Source: Bradyrhizobium sp. ARR65 (GTDB lineage Bacteria; Pseudomonadota; Alphaproteobacteria; Rhizobiales; Xanthobacteraceae). From it: DNA of 64,000 nucleotides. The stretch spans positions 248,001 to 312,000 of the forward strand of contig NZ_AWZU01000002.1 in the NCBI RefSeq assembly GCF_000472385.1, given 5' to 3'. Below the pieces are notes generated by a model. The model searched no databases. It worked only from the letters and a program-made list of their open reading frames with translations, and was not told the origin of the DNA. The position numbers were made by a program, and so were the translations under genes. This document shows positions 17,817-26,459 of the stretch, in pieces; position 1 is the first letter of the stretch, and every line of letters begins with the position of its first letter.

Positions 17817-18626
17817 ATGGATGACCATTGGTATTATGCAGAAGCAAGTGACCGATCCTACGGTCCTATGACGATCGAAGAACTCGGTCGCGTTCTCAGC
17901 GCCAACGCCAATGCCATCGACTTCTTGGTTTGGTGCCCGGGCATGGTCGATTGGGGAAGAGCTGGTGACCAAATTGCGCTGAGACGCTATTTGCGGCCGC
18001 CGCCGATTCCGGCACATCCAGACACGCCGCCGCTGTCGGCTTCAAGCGCCCATCAATCGGCGGTCGATGAAGCGCCTCAATCCATTCGGCTGAACCAGGA
18101 TGGTTCGAGCCTGCACCCCTGGCGACGATATTTTGCGCGAATGTTCGACCTTTATCTGTTCTGCCTTGTCTTTTTCATGTTCCTGGGACTCGCGTTTCCA
18201 AAATTGTTCGCAACCTCCGACAGAGGGCTGGATGCGCTCTACGGGATCTTCGGATCGGCCGCATATGCCGTCTTCGAAGGCTTTTGCATGAACGTATTTG
18301 GCTCGACTATCGGAAAACGCCTGTACGGGATTGCGGTCGTCCGTTCGAGTGGCGATGGTCTTCCGTTATCGGTTTCATTCCAGCGATCGTTCGCGGTGTG
18401 GGTGCGAGGGCTAGGACTCGGAATTCCCATCGTAACCCTGTTCACTCTGATTACCGCATATCGGACTTTGATGAGAGAGAAGCTGACCTCTTGGGATCGC
18501 GATTTCCAGTGCATGGTCATGCATCAAAAATTATCGCCGCGGCGCTGGATTCTGATCCTGTTCGTGTGGGTGCTGGTTGCAGTTGTGTATATGCTTTTGG
18601 CCGCTCTGGCGGACACGAAGCCATGA
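17817..18626 (+). CDS. GYF_2 domain plus RDD-family membrane protein
   Basis: 269 residues. The N-terminus WYYAEASDRSYGPMTIEELG is a GYF_2 (DUF4339) domain (residues ~5-55), a predicted peptide-binding module. After a proline-rich linker comes an RDD domain with hydrophobic helices: FARMFDLYLFCLVFFMFLGL (~100-120), AVFEGFCMNVFGSTIGKRLYG (~155-172), FAVWVRGLGLGIPIVTLFTL (~190-208), and a last helix near 240-262. RDD proteins are poorly characterised membrane proteins, some with transport roles. It overlaps the next gene by ATGA, and both share the GYF_2 module, so they probably form a complex. Confidence 0.82.
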   Translation: MDDHWYYAEASDRSYGPMTIEELGRVLSANANAIDFLVWCPGMVDWGRAGDQIALRRYLRPPPIPAHPDTPPLSASSAHQSAVDEAPQSIRLNQDGSSLHPWRRYFARMFDLYLFCLVFFMFLGLAFPKLFATSDRGLDALYGIFGSAAYAVFEGFCMNVFGSTIGKRLYGIAVVRSSGDGLPLSVSFQRSFAVWVRGLGLGIPIVTLFTLITAYRTLMREKLTSWDRDFQCMVMHQKLSPRRWILILFVWVLVAVVYMLLAALADTKP

Positions 18627-20554
18627 GCGCTGCTTTCGAGCAAAGCTGGTATATGGTCCAGAATGACCAGCCAATCGGCCCGATCCCCGAAGTGGCGTTT
18701 CGCCAGCTCATTGCGCAGGGAACGGTACGGTCAAAGGATTTAGTCTGGCGGCGTGGTTTCTCCACCTGGGTGCTCGCCGAGGATGTGCCTGAATTCGCCG
18801 AAGCGAACGCAAGCAGGCTGAAGCCACCGCCTTTGCCGAACGGCTCGGTCGTATCCTCACCGCCTGTGCAGCGTCAAACACCGCCGCCCCTTCCTCCGCG
18901 ATTTGCGACAAGCAATGAGGCCGCAGATAACACCGGGCCAACGGATCAATTCGAGCTTTCTGCCGGTGCGTTCGATCATAATGGTCAGCAGCTCCGTTCC
19001 AGGGCTGAACGAACCAAAGATGGCAGCTACCTCATGCGGCATTGGCGTGGGCAACTCTCGTTGCCGACATCATATTGGTTCAACGGATTTCTTGGATATC
19101 TGGCGTCGACGCTCGCTGTGGCACTGGTTGGCGCGAGTCGTGCACTGAGGACCGATTACTCTCCTGTGCTCTCGCTATTTTCGATAGTCGGAACATGGAC
19201 GATCACTCTGGTCGTGCTGTGCTGGCTGGTGGTGGGGGCGTGGCGATCGGCCACGGAATATTCGAAGAAAGGTAAAATCCTTTGGGCGGTTGCTGCGAAA
19301 CTGTCGTTGTGCATCGCTGCGATTTGCACCCTGATCCAGTTCGGACAACGTGGGCTGCCCGGGATTCGAGAGGTGTACGCAATCTACTCGGGTGACGAAA
19401 GGATCGGAAAATATTCGTTCAGAGTGCTGCGCGACGGCGCGGAACTGGAATTCTCGGGAGCTATCAGTTTTGGTGCTTCGAACGAGTTTGCGCGCTTCGT
19501 CGAGGCCATGGGCGCATTGAAGATTGTTCATCTCAATTCGCCCGGCGGGCGAATCGAAGAGGCGCAGCGCATCGGCGATATGCTCAAGAAGCGAAACCTG
19601 GACACTTATGTCGTGAACTCGTGCCTTTCGGCGTGCACGATCATCTTTCTGAGCGGTCGGAACAGGTATATCACGCGCAACGCCAAAATTGGTTTTCATC
19701 AACCCGATTTTGCGGGCCTCACCGATGACGATCGAATGCGGCTGGCAAGAAAGGAAGAACTTCGATTGCAGCGCTTCGGTCTAAGCGCAGAATTTGCGAA
19801 GCAAGCCACCAAGGCGCCGCCAAATGAAATGTGGACTCCAACTCCTCAGCAATTGATTGACGAGCGGGTCGCTACAAAAATCGTGGATTCCTCAACTTTC
19901 GCGTTATCCGGAATTGATCTGGCGGAAATTTCACCCGAGGGGACGGATGCTCTCCTGCGCGATATCCCGTTGTATGCCGCAATAGCGCGCATCGATGCGG
20001 CGGCATATCGAGAAATCTCCCGTCAGATCCTGGATGGATTGCGGCTAGGGAAATCGAGCGGAGAGATGATGGTCCAGGTCGATCCGGTGGTGGAAGAGTT
20101 GTTCGAGCGGACTCTACCGCACGCGGCACCGGCACTGCTCACCGAGTACACTGAAATGACGGTGAACCATATCAGGCTCCTCAACGGAGAGGACCCGGCG
20201 TTATGCTATGCCTATATGAACCCGCAAAAGGATTCCAACAACCTGTTGGCTAGCTTCGGATCGAAATATCCCGGCCTCGTCGAGGATCAAAACCGAATGA
20301 GGACCAAGGTATTTGATTCTGAGCAGCGTGAAAGTACGGCGGAATTGGATAGGGCTACGGTAGATCGAATAGTTGCGGAGACCTTCAAATCCATTGAGAG
20401 GCGCTTCGGCAAGGATGTGAGTTTGATCTCAAAGCAACAGTTGAGCCGAAGTGAGTATTTTTCATACTGCAACATGATGGCGGCATTCTACGAAGAGATC
20501 TTGCGACTTCCCTTGGCTACCCGAGCTGGCGTCCTGCGAACCCTGTTCCAGTGA
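18623..20554 (+). CDS. GYF_2 - membrane - ClpP-like serine protease fusion
   Basis: 643 residues from the ATG at 18623 inside the ATGA overlap; an in-frame start 113 codons earlier would lie inside the RDD gene. A GYF_2 domain (WYMVQNDQPIGPIPEVAFRQ, ~8-55) and proline-rich linker are followed by three hydrophobic segments (about 150-172, 186-208, 222-240). Next is a ClpP/SppA-like fold (~250-395): HLNSPGGRIEEAQRIGDML, a candidate nucleophile Ser336 in SCLSACT, and a candidate His359 in IGFHQPDF, a spacing close to that of ClpP. It resembles the COG3904 type of predicted periplasmic proteases. The C-terminal ~250 residues are unrecognised. Base composition here is less GC-rich than in the neighbours. 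Confidence 0.78.
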   Translation: MSAAFEQSWYMVQNDQPIGPIPEVAFRQLIAQGTVRSKDLVWRRGFSTWVLAEDVPEFAEANASRLKPPPLPNGSVVSSPPVQRQTPPPLPPRFATSNEAADNTGPTDQFELSAGAFDHNGQQLRSRAERTKDGSYLMRHWRGQLSLPTSYWFNGFLGYLASTLAVALVGASRALRTDYSPVLSLFSIVGTWTITLVVLCWLVVGAWRSATEYSKKGKILWAVAAKLSLCIAAICTLIQFGQRGLPGIREVYAIYSGDERIGKYSFRVLRDGAELEFSGAISFGASNEFARFVEAMGALKIVHLNSPGGRIEEAQRIGDMLKKRNLDTYVVNSCLSACTIIFLSGRNRYITRNAKIGFHQPDFAGLTDDDRMRLARKEELRLQRFGLSAEFAKQATKAPPNEMWTPTPQQLIDERVATKIVDSSTFALSGIDLAEISPEGTDALLRDIPLYAAIARIDAAAYREISRQILDGLRLGKSSGEMMVQVDPVVEELFERTLPHAAPALLTEYTEMTVNHIRLLNGEDPALCYAYMNPQKDSNNLLASFGSKYPGLVEDQNRMRTKVFDSEQRESTAELDRATVDRIVAETFKSIERRFGKDVSLISKQQLSRSEYFSYCNMMAAFYEEILRLPLATRAGVLRTLFQ

Positions 20555-20636
20555 AATTGCGTCCAGCGGCGCGATGGCCGTTCGGCCGGATTCGCGTCCG
20601 CGACGGTCGTCGTCTTGGCTGGAAGGCGATGCGCGT

Positions 20637-21269
20637 CTACTTCGTCCCGAACATCCGGTCGCCGGCATCGCCTAAGCCCGGCAGGATGTAGCCGTGGTCG
20701 TTAAGCCGCTCGTCGATGGCGGCGGTCCAGATCGGGATATCAGGGTGTTCTTTCTGGAATTGCGCGATGCCTTCGGGGGCTGCGAGCAGGCAGACGAAGC
20801 GGATGTCGCGGGCGCCGCGTGCCTTGAGCAGTTCGGCGCCGGCGCAAGCGGAATTGCCGGTCGCCAGCATCGGATCCATCAGCACCACCAGGCGGTCCGA
20901 CAGATCGTTGGGCGCTTTGAAGAAATATTCCACCGCCTGTAGCGTTTCGGGATCGCGATAAAGCCCGATATGCGCCACCCGTGCCGAGGGGATCAGTGCC
21001 AGCATGCCGTCGAGAAAGCCGACGCCGGCGCGCAGGATCGGTGCCAGAGTGAGCTTCTTGCCGGCGATCATCGGTGCCTTCATCGGCGCGAGCGGGGTCT
21101 CGATTTCGACCAGCTCCAGCGGCAGGTCGCGCGTGACCTCGTAGCAGAGCAGCATGCCGATCTCGTTCAGGAGCTCCCGAAAACCTTTGATCGAGCGGTC
21201 GCGCTCGCGCATCAGCGAGAGCTTGTGCTGAACCAGAGGGTGGGCGACGACGTTGACGCTGGCTGCCAT
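20637..21269 (-). CDS. upp: Uracil phosphoribosyltransferase
   Basis: 210-residue cytoplasmic pyrimidine-salvage enzyme making UMP from uracil and PRPP. Family segments are complete: [18 protein letters not shown] at the N-terminus, [16 protein letters not shown], the PRPP loop [14 protein letters not shown], and the uracil-binding C-terminus [20 protein letters not shown]. Normal length. Stands alone, converging with the GYF_2/protease gene and divergent from the DOPA-dioxygenase-like gene. Confidence 0.97.
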   Translation of the reverse strand: MAASVNVVAHPLVQHKLSLMRERDRSIKGFRELLNEIGMLLCYEVTRDLPLELVEIETPLAPMKAPMIAGKKLTLAPILRAGVGFLDGMLALIPSARVAHIGLYRDPETLQAVEYFFKAPNDLSDRLVVLMDPMLATGNSACAGAELLKARGARDIRFVCLLAAPEGIAQFQKEHPDIPIWTAAIDERLNDHGYILPGLGDAGDRMFGTK

Positions 21270-21391
21270 GTCACGAGATGTACATGCTCAAGGCGGCCTT
21301 CGCCAGACGGAAACTAATGGTTTTCCCGGCACAGACCAGAGTTTCAGGCGCCGGCCAGCTCAACTAACATCCGGGCAAAAGGGAGGCCAGC

Positions 21392-21817
21392 ATGAGCGGT
21401 TCGCAACAAGGTGCGACAGTCCGGTCGATCCAGGAAATCGCAAGCTTCCACGCCCACGTCTATTACGATCCTGCGACAAGCCGGGCACAGGCCGAGCGGT
21501 TGCGGGACTGGATCGGCGAGCGCTTTGCGGTCACGCTCGGCCGCTGGCATGATGAGAAGGTCGGCCCGCATGACCAGGCGATGTTTCAGGTGGCCTTTGC
21601 TTCGGAGCTTTTCGCCGAGCTGGTGCCATGGCTGATGCTCAATCATGGCTCCCTGAGCATCCTGGTGCATCCGAACACGACCGACCCGCGCCGGGATCAT
21701 CTGGCCGATGCGTTGTGGATCGGACCGCTACTTGCCTTGCATGGGGACAAGCTGCCGGGGCAGGGCGAGGCGCAACCTGCACCCGCGCCGAACACGGAGC
21801 CGACGCTACGGCCTTAA
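21392..21817 (+). CDS. DOPA 4,5-dioxygenase family protein
   Basis: 141-residue small extradiol-dioxygenase-like protein. The histidines expected for iron binding are in [22 protein letters not shown] and [14 protein letters not shown]. Characterised relatives open the ring of dihydroxyphenylalanine and similar catechols; bacterial members are mostly untested. An AGGGAGG-like site precedes the ATG. Its stop and that of the convergent LysR gene share the palindrome TTAA at 21814-21817. Confidence 0.88.
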   Translation: MSGSQQGATVRSIQEIASFHAHVYYDPATSRAQAERLRDWIGERFAVTLGRWHDEKVGPHDQAMFQVAFASELFAELVPWLMLNHGSLSILVHPNTTDPRRDHLADALWIGPLLALHGDKLPGQGEAQPAPAPNTEPTLRP

Positions 21818-22668
21818 GCGCTCGCGGTGGCGCGAATGGTCGCGGCGAGGGCTTTGAGCGAGGACCTGCTCTGGCGGTCGCTGAGATTGGAATGCAGCAC
21901 CACATCGCGCGACGGCAGCGTCGGCAAGCCCAGCCGCGGCCCGATATCGATCGTGCCGGGCGGCGCCACGCGTCGACCGAGCGCCGCAACCGCCAGGCCG
22001 GCGGAGATGGCCGCTCCGATCGTAGTGACGCCGCCTCCGACAAAGACTTCGGTCCAGGCTATGCCGGCCGCCTTCAGCGCGGCGATCGCCATGCTACGAA
22101 CGCTGCAGGGCTCGGCTTGGGTTGCGAGCCGCAAGGGCTCACCCGGATGATGTTCAAAATCCGGCGCGGCCATCCAGGCGAAGGCTTCCTCCAAGATGGT
22201 CTCGCCGTCCCGCCTGCGGTTGTCATGACGCAGCACGATGGCGGCATCAATGGCCCCCTGCTCGAAATCCGCAAGCACCTCGCGTGAGGTCGACACCCGC
22301 ATCTCCAGCACGAGGCCAGGCTCGGCACCGCTCATGCGCTTGAGCAGCAGCGGCAGTTCGGCGCCGACGATGTGATGGCTGATGCCCACCACCAGCCGAC
22401 GCCGTTTGACACCGAAGGCTGACACCGCGCCGTGATGCGCGGCGACCAGGTTTCGCGCTGCTTGCAGGAAGGTGTTGCCATCCGCCGACAGCCGCACCAC
22501 CCGCGGCGTTCGTTCCAGCAGCCTGCGGCCGAGGCCGTCTTCGAGCCGCTTGATCTTCAAACTCACGGCCGACTGCGTGGTGTCCAGCGCTTCGGCGGCG
22601 CGGGTGAAGCTTTTCAAATCCGCGGTCAGGACAAAGGCCTGCACAGCTTCGATATCGAGGGCCTTCAT
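21814..22668 (-). CDS. LysR-family transcriptional regulator
   Basis: 284 residues from the ATG at 22668 ([20 protein letters not shown]); a frame nine codons longer is open but starts atypically for LysR. The helix-turn-helix is [20 protein letters not shown] followed by [15 protein letters not shown] (residues ~18-52). The effector domain follows. It diverges from the tautomerase/DUF4865 pair across a short AT-rich gap, and by the usual LysR arrangement it is their likely regulator. Confidence 0.92.
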   Translation of the reverse strand: MKALDIEAVQAFVLTADLKSFTRAAEALDTTQSAVSLKIKRLEDGLGRRLLERTPRVVRLSADGNTFLQAARNLVAAHHGAVSAFGVKRRRLVVGISHHIVGAELPLLLKRMSGAEPGLVLEMRVSTSREVLADFEQGAIDAAIVLRHDNRRRDGETILEEAFAWMAAPDFEHHPGEPLRLATQAEPCSVRSMAIAALKAAGIAWTEVFVGGGVTTIGAAISAGLAVAALGRRVAPPGTIDIGPRLGLPTLPSRDVVLHSNLSDRQSRSSLKALAATIRATASA

Positions 22669-22778
22669 GGTCCAACCATTTAAAATCGAAATCATTGATA
22701 TAGAAATTGATGTTATTTTGCAATGACCGTCTCGGCGCTATGTCTGGGTCATATCCGGTTTGACTGAAGGAGGAGTCC

Positions 22779-23168
22779 ATGCCGCTCACCCACGTTTCGC
22801 TCCGGCGCGGCAAATCCGTCGCCCATCGCAAGGCGCTTCTCGAAGGCATCTATCGCGCGCAACGCGCGGTGTTCGACGTCCCCGAGAACGACCGCTTCAT
22901 GGTGCTCAGCGAATACGACGAGGCGGATTTCAGTTTTGGCGCCGATTATCTCGGCATCAAGCGCAGTGACGACCTGGTTCTGATCCAGATCACCGTGAGC
23001 AACACGCGCCCCCTGGAGAAGAAGAAGGCGCTCTATCGCGAGATCGCGGCCGAGCTCACGAAAGATCCCGGGCTCCGGCCCGAGGACATCTTCATCAACC
23101 TGGTCGAGGTGTTGCCAGCGAACTGGTCGTTCGGCCACGGCATCGCGCAATACGCCGAGCAGGGCTGA
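22779..23168 (+). CDS. Tautomerase family protein
   Basis: 129-residue protein of the tautomerase/MIF superfamily. Translation starts Met-Pro, so the catalytic N-terminal proline is exposed once Met is removed (PLTHVSLRRGKSVAHRKALL). The second half (VSNTRPLEKKKALYREIAAE, then PEDIFINLVEVLPANWSFGHG) matches the longer tautomerase form. Cytoplasmic; proton transfer on enol/keto acids or dehalogenation is possible. AAGGAGGAG precedes the ATG. 34 bp ahead of the DUF4865 gene, so probably co-transcribed. Confidence 0.9.
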   Translation: MPLTHVSLRRGKSVAHRKALLEGIYRAQRAVFDVPENDRFMVLSEYDEADFSFGADYLGIKRSDDLVLIQITVSNTRPLEKKKALYREIAAELTKDPGLRPEDIFINLVEVLPANWSFGHGIAQYAEQG

Positions 23169-23202
23169 CGGCCATCACCGCTCAAGAGAAAGGTATCCTA
23201 CC

Positions 23203-23772
23203 ATGATCATCGTCCATTACGGCCACAGGCTGCCGGCCAATTACGATATTGCGCTCATTCGCAAGCGTGCAGCCGAACGCGGGCACCTCTTCGACGCCGT
23301 CCCGGAGCTGCACTTCAAGGCTTTTTTATTGCGCGAGCGCGGCCAGTTCGGCGCGATCGCGAGCGAATATTCCTCGCTCTATCTCTGGCGCCAGGGCCAA
23401 GGCTTCCGCAATTTCCTGGTCGAGGGTCGTTACAAGTCGGTGACCGACAGTTTTGGCCGCGCTGCGATCGAAACCAGGGTGGCATTGGATGCGCGTAAGG
23501 GAAGCGGCCGCGCCGCGCGTTTCCTTTATAAGCAGGAGCAGGACATTCCGCTCGATGCCGATCTGACCTCCGCCTTCGCCGCCGAGATCGAGCGCAACCA
23601 TGCCGTCGCGCAGGAGCCGGGCACGGTTGCCGCCGCCGTCGGCGTCGACGTGCAGAACTGGAAGTTCACGCGCGTGCTGTTGTCGGAGCACGCGCCAAAT
23701 GGTGACAAGGGCGGCGTTGCATATCAGGTGCTCTATCTCGCAAAGCCACTGCTCGAGACGCTATCAAGGTAA
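23203..23772 (+). CDS. DUF4865 family protein
   Basis: 189-residue protein beginning MIIVHYGHRLPANYDIALIR, with KAFLLRERGQFGAIASEYSS and LYLWRQGQGFRNFLVEGRY; these match DUF4865, a family of unknown function often found beside tautomerases. No signal peptide or membrane segment. AAAGGTATCC upstream gives a moderate ribosome site. Role unknown; context suggests the same pathway as the tautomerase. Confidence 0.85.
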   Translation: MIIVHYGHRLPANYDIALIRKRAAERGHLFDAVPELHFKAFLLRERGQFGAIASEYSSLYLWRQGQGFRNFLVEGRYKSVTDSFGRAAIETRVALDARKGSGRAARFLYKQEQDIPLDADLTSAFAAEIERNHAVAQEPGTVAAAVGVDVQNWKFTRVLLSEHAPNGDKGGVAYQVLYLAKPLLETLSR

Positions 23773-23836
23773 GGTTTCGTAGGTGGGTTCAGGGGGGAGG
23801 GGGATAGTTCGACGCCCGTTTGACTTGAGACGCTTT

Positions 23837-24877
23837 CTAACCGATCTCCCGCCGCACCAGCGCCGCTGCATCCGCCATCGCCTTCAGCTTGCCGAGTGCC
23901 CTGGCGCGCGGCATGTATTTCATACCGCAATCGGGCGCGACGACGAGGCGATCAGCCGCCACATATTTCAGGCCGTTGCGGATGCGATCGGCGATTACGT
24001 CAACCGTTTCAATTTCGGGATCGCCGAGGTCGAGCACGCCCAGCATGATCTTCTTGGCTGAGAGATCCTTGAGCACCCCGAGATCGAGCCTGGGCTGCGC
24101 CGCCTCGATCGAAATCTGCTCGGCGGTGGTGTCGGCGAGCTCGGAGAGGAAGGAATAGCCGGCCGGCTTGGTCGAGCCCGGCACGACAGCGGCATAGCCG
24201 AAGCAGAGATGCACGACAGTCGGCACCTTGATGCCTTCCAGCGCGCGGTTGATGGCCTTGACCGCATAGCGGCGGGCAAGGTCGGGATTGTTGCGCACCC
24301 AGGGCTCATCGAGCTGGATGATGTCGGCGCCGGCTTTTTCCAGATCCCGCGCCTCCGCATTGACGGCTTCGGCAAAGGCGAGCGCGAGTTCTTCGTCGTC
24401 CTTGTAAAATTCGTTCTTGGCCTGCTGGCTCATGGTGAATGGGCCGGGCAGGGTGATCTTGGCTGAGCGATCGGTGTTGCGGCGAAGGAACTCCATGTCG
24501 CGCACCTCCACCGCGCGCGTGCGCCGCACTTTGCCGACCACCCGCGGCACTGGCGTCTCGTGGCCGGAGCGCGAGATGATCATTGCCGGGTTCTCCGCGT
24601 CGACGCCTTCGAGCGCGGTGGCAAAGCGATTGGAATAGCTCTCACGGCGGATTTCGCCGTCGGTGACGATGTCGATGCCGGCGCGCTCCATGTCGCGGAT
24701 CGCGACGATGGTCGCATCATCCTGGGCTTCCTCTAGGTGCTCTTCCGGTAGCCGCCACATGTCGCGCATGCGTGTGCGCGGCACGGATTTGGACAGCATC
24801 GCGCGATCGACCAGCCAATCCGGCTGCGGGTAGCTGCCGACCACGGTGGTCGGCAACAGATGCTTCGGCAGGTTCAT
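23837..24877 (-). CDS. MetE C-terminal-domain-like protein (cobalamin-independent methionine synthase II family)
   Basis: 346 residues from the ATG at 24877, which follows AAGGAG; an open frame extends 16 codons further without a better site. Full MetE is about 750 residues, so this is the stand-alone C-terminal barrel. Zinc ligands are present: His and Cys in VVHLCFGY and Cys in VVAPDCGMKY. VVGSYPQPDWLVD, DGEIRRESYSNRFA and QLDEPWVRNNPD also match. Proteins of this kind in catabolic operons probably move a methyl or another C1 group, or act as a related lyase, rather than make methionine. Last gene of the leftward ABC operon, 37 bp after the FAH gene. Confidence 0.88.
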   Translation of the reverse strand: MNLPKHLLPTTVVGSYPQPDWLVDRAMLSKSVPRTRMRDMWRLPEEHLEEAQDDATIVAIRDMERAGIDIVTDGEIRRESYSNRFATALEGVDAENPAMIISRSGHETPVPRVVGKVRRTRAVEVRDMEFLRRNTDRSAKITLPGPFTMSQQAKNEFYKDDEELALAFAEAVNAEARDLEKAGADIIQLDEPWVRNNPDLARRYAVKAINRALEGIKVPTVVHLCFGYAAVVPGSTKPAGYSFLSELADTTAEQISIEAAQPRLDLGVLKDLSAKKIMLGVLDLGDPEIETVDVIADRIRNGLKYVAADRLVVAPDCGMKYMPRARALGKLKAMADAAALVRREIG

Positions 24878-24914
24878 CCCGGTCTCCTTGCTTCTTGTTG
24901 CTTGCGGCGCGGCT

Positions 24915-25784
24915 TCAGGCTGCACGCGTTGCCGTCGCCGCGACTTCGTCCTTGACAGGGTTGCGCAAGATGCCGATGCCGGAAATCTCGACCTCGACCA
25001 CGTCGCCGTCCTTCATCCAGAGCGGCGGCGTACGGTAGGCGCCGACGCCGCCGGTCGTCCCGGTGACGATGACGTCGCCGGGCACGAGCTCGGTGAATGT
25101 CGAGCAATAGGCGATCAACGCCGGTACATCGAACACCAGGTCCGAGATCGGCGCGGCCTGCACCTCGACGCCATTCAGTCGGGTCGCGATATTGAGCTTG
25201 CTGACGTCGGGAATTTCGTCGGTCGTTACCATCCACGGGCCGAAGGCGCCGGTGCCGACAAAATTCTTGCCCGGCGCGAATTGCGAGGTGTGCCGCTGCC
25301 AGTCGCGGATGCTGCCGTCATTGTAGCAGGCATAGCCCGCGATATGGCGCAGTGCGCTTTCGCGAGGAATGCGGCGGCCGCCTTTGCCGATCACGACCGC
25401 GAGCTCGCCCTCATAGTCGAAGCGCTCCGATTCCAGCGGCCGGATCATCGGCTGGCCGCCGCCCACCTGGCTGTTGGCGAAGCGCGTGAAGATCATCGGA
25501 TGGACCGGCTTGGGATGGCCGCTTTCGGCAAGGTGCGTGGCGTAGTTCACGCCGATGCAGAAGATCTTGTCGGGATCGGGAACGGTCGGCAGCAGTTCGA
25601 TCTCGGACAGCGCGCAATCGGGACGCTCGCTCCTGAGCGCGGCAAGCTCGTCGAGCGATCCCTTGCTCAGCAGCGTCTTGAGCGTGGGATAGGCCCCAAA
25701 GCGCTTGCCGGCGTCGATGATGCCCGCGTCGGTGATGATGCCGTAGCTTGCGGCTGCGCCTTTCCTGAAACTTGCAATCTTCAT
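24915..25784 (-). CDS. Fumarylacetoacetate hydrolase family protein
   Basis: 289 residues from the ATG at 25784 (MKIASFRKG), which overlaps the previous stop as TAATG. FAH-fold hallmarks: CIGVNYATHLAESGH, PMIFTRFANS, the metal-site DYEGELAVVIGKGGRRI, GYACYNDGSIRDWQ, and VIVTGTTGGVG near the end. Cytoplasmic, unlike the Tat-leader homologue at 11172. Likely cleaves, decarboxylates or hydrates a diketo or oxo acid produced from the compound imported by the adjacent ABC transporter. Confidence 0.92.
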   Translation of the reverse strand: MKIASFRKGAAASYGIITDAGIIDAGKRFGAYPTLKTLLSKGSLDELAALRSERPDCALSEIELLPTVPDPDKIFCIGVNYATHLAESGHPKPVHPMIFTRFANSQVGGGQPMIRPLESERFDYEGELAVVIGKGGRRIPRESALRHIAGYACYNDGSIRDWQRHTSQFAPGKNFVGTGAFGPWMVTTDEIPDVSKLNIATRLNGVEVQAAPISDLVFDVPALIAYCSTFTELVPGDVIVTGTTGGVGAYRTPPLWMKDGDVVEVEISGIGILRNPVKDEVAATATRAA

Positions 25785-26455
25785 TATCGGATACTTTCCT
25801 CGATGGTTGAAACATAGGCGTCGATGGGCCGCACGATTGTGCCTGCACTGATCGGCACGCAAGCCGGCGGAAAATCCTGGCGGAAGCGGGCGCCAGCCTT
25901 ATCGGCGGCGTCGAGAAACTCCTCGAGACGGTCCATCGCGCCGGTCGGCAGGTCGTGCAGCACCATCAATGTCCACTCTTGCGCGCGACATTGATCCAGC
26001 GCACGGTTGACCCAGCCATGCGGATCGTCCCAGTCGCGCGGGATAGCGTTCCAGAGCACGCAGGAATATTGATCGCGCGCGAGATAGCTGACGATGGAAG
26101 GCTTCAGCAGCCGGTCATCGAGATTGCCGCCGCCGCCAAATGGGCGAAACCAGCGCTTTTTATGCGCGAGGTCACCGATCAGGGCCTGCGTCCGGCCGAT
26201 CTCGTGCTCGGCGCACGCGGGATCGTGCTGCTGCCCAAGCGGCAGCGAATGGGTGTAGGTGTGATTGCCGATCCAGTGGCCTTCGTCACGAGCGCGCGAG
26301 GCGAGCCGCCGGCGCGCGGGGTCGTCCAGCTTCCGTCCGATCACGAAGAAGGTCGTCTTGATGCCGCGCTCGCGCAAGATATCGAGCACGCGCGGGGTGA
26401 CGTCCGGTTCCGGGCCATTGTCGAAAGTGAGGGTGAGATCGAACACGTCCTGCAC
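25784..26455 (-). CDS. Polysaccharide deacetylase family protein (NodB fold), metal-site variant
   Basis: 223 residues from the GTG at 26455; the frame is open further upstream but would run into the permease gene ending at 26460. NodB-fold motifs: LTLTFDNGPEPDVTPRVLDI (motif 1), GHWIGNHTYTHSL (motif 2, HxxxH), RWFRPFGGGG (motif 3) and LMVLHDLP (motif 5). In motif 1 the usual TFDDGP reads TFDNGP: the catalytic-base Asp is kept but the metal-ligand Asp is Asn. Position in an ABC/FAH operon points to hydrolysis of a small amide or ring (as in PuuE-type relatives), not polysaccharide. Confidence 0.85.
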   Translation of the reverse strand: MQDVFDLTLTFDNGPEPDVTPRVLDILRERGIKTTFFVIGRKLDDPARRRLASRARDEGHWIGNHTYTHSLPLGQQHDPACAEHEIGRTQALIGDLAHKKRWFRPFGGGGNLDDRLLKPSIVSYLARDQYSCVLWNAIPRDWDDPHGWVNRALDQCRAQEWTLMVLHDLPTGAMDRLEEFLDAADKAGARFRQDFPPACVPISAGTIVRPIDAYVSTIEESIR

Positions 26456-26459
26456 TCCG

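Noticed and set aside
18284..18622. Upstream extension of the GYF_2/protease gene by 113 codons
   Set aside because: It lies entirely inside the RDD gene in another frame and would place Arg-rich sequence ahead of the GYF_2 domain; the ATGA start at 18623 fits better.
22669..22778. LysR operator between the LysR gene at 21814 and the tautomerase gene
   Set aside because: The gap is AT-rich with ATTGAT repeated twice, but no dyad strong enough to call was found.
24878..24914. SAM or cobalamin riboswitch ahead of the MetE-like gene
   Set aside because: The gap is only 37 bp and the gene is internal to an operon, too short for either riboswitch.
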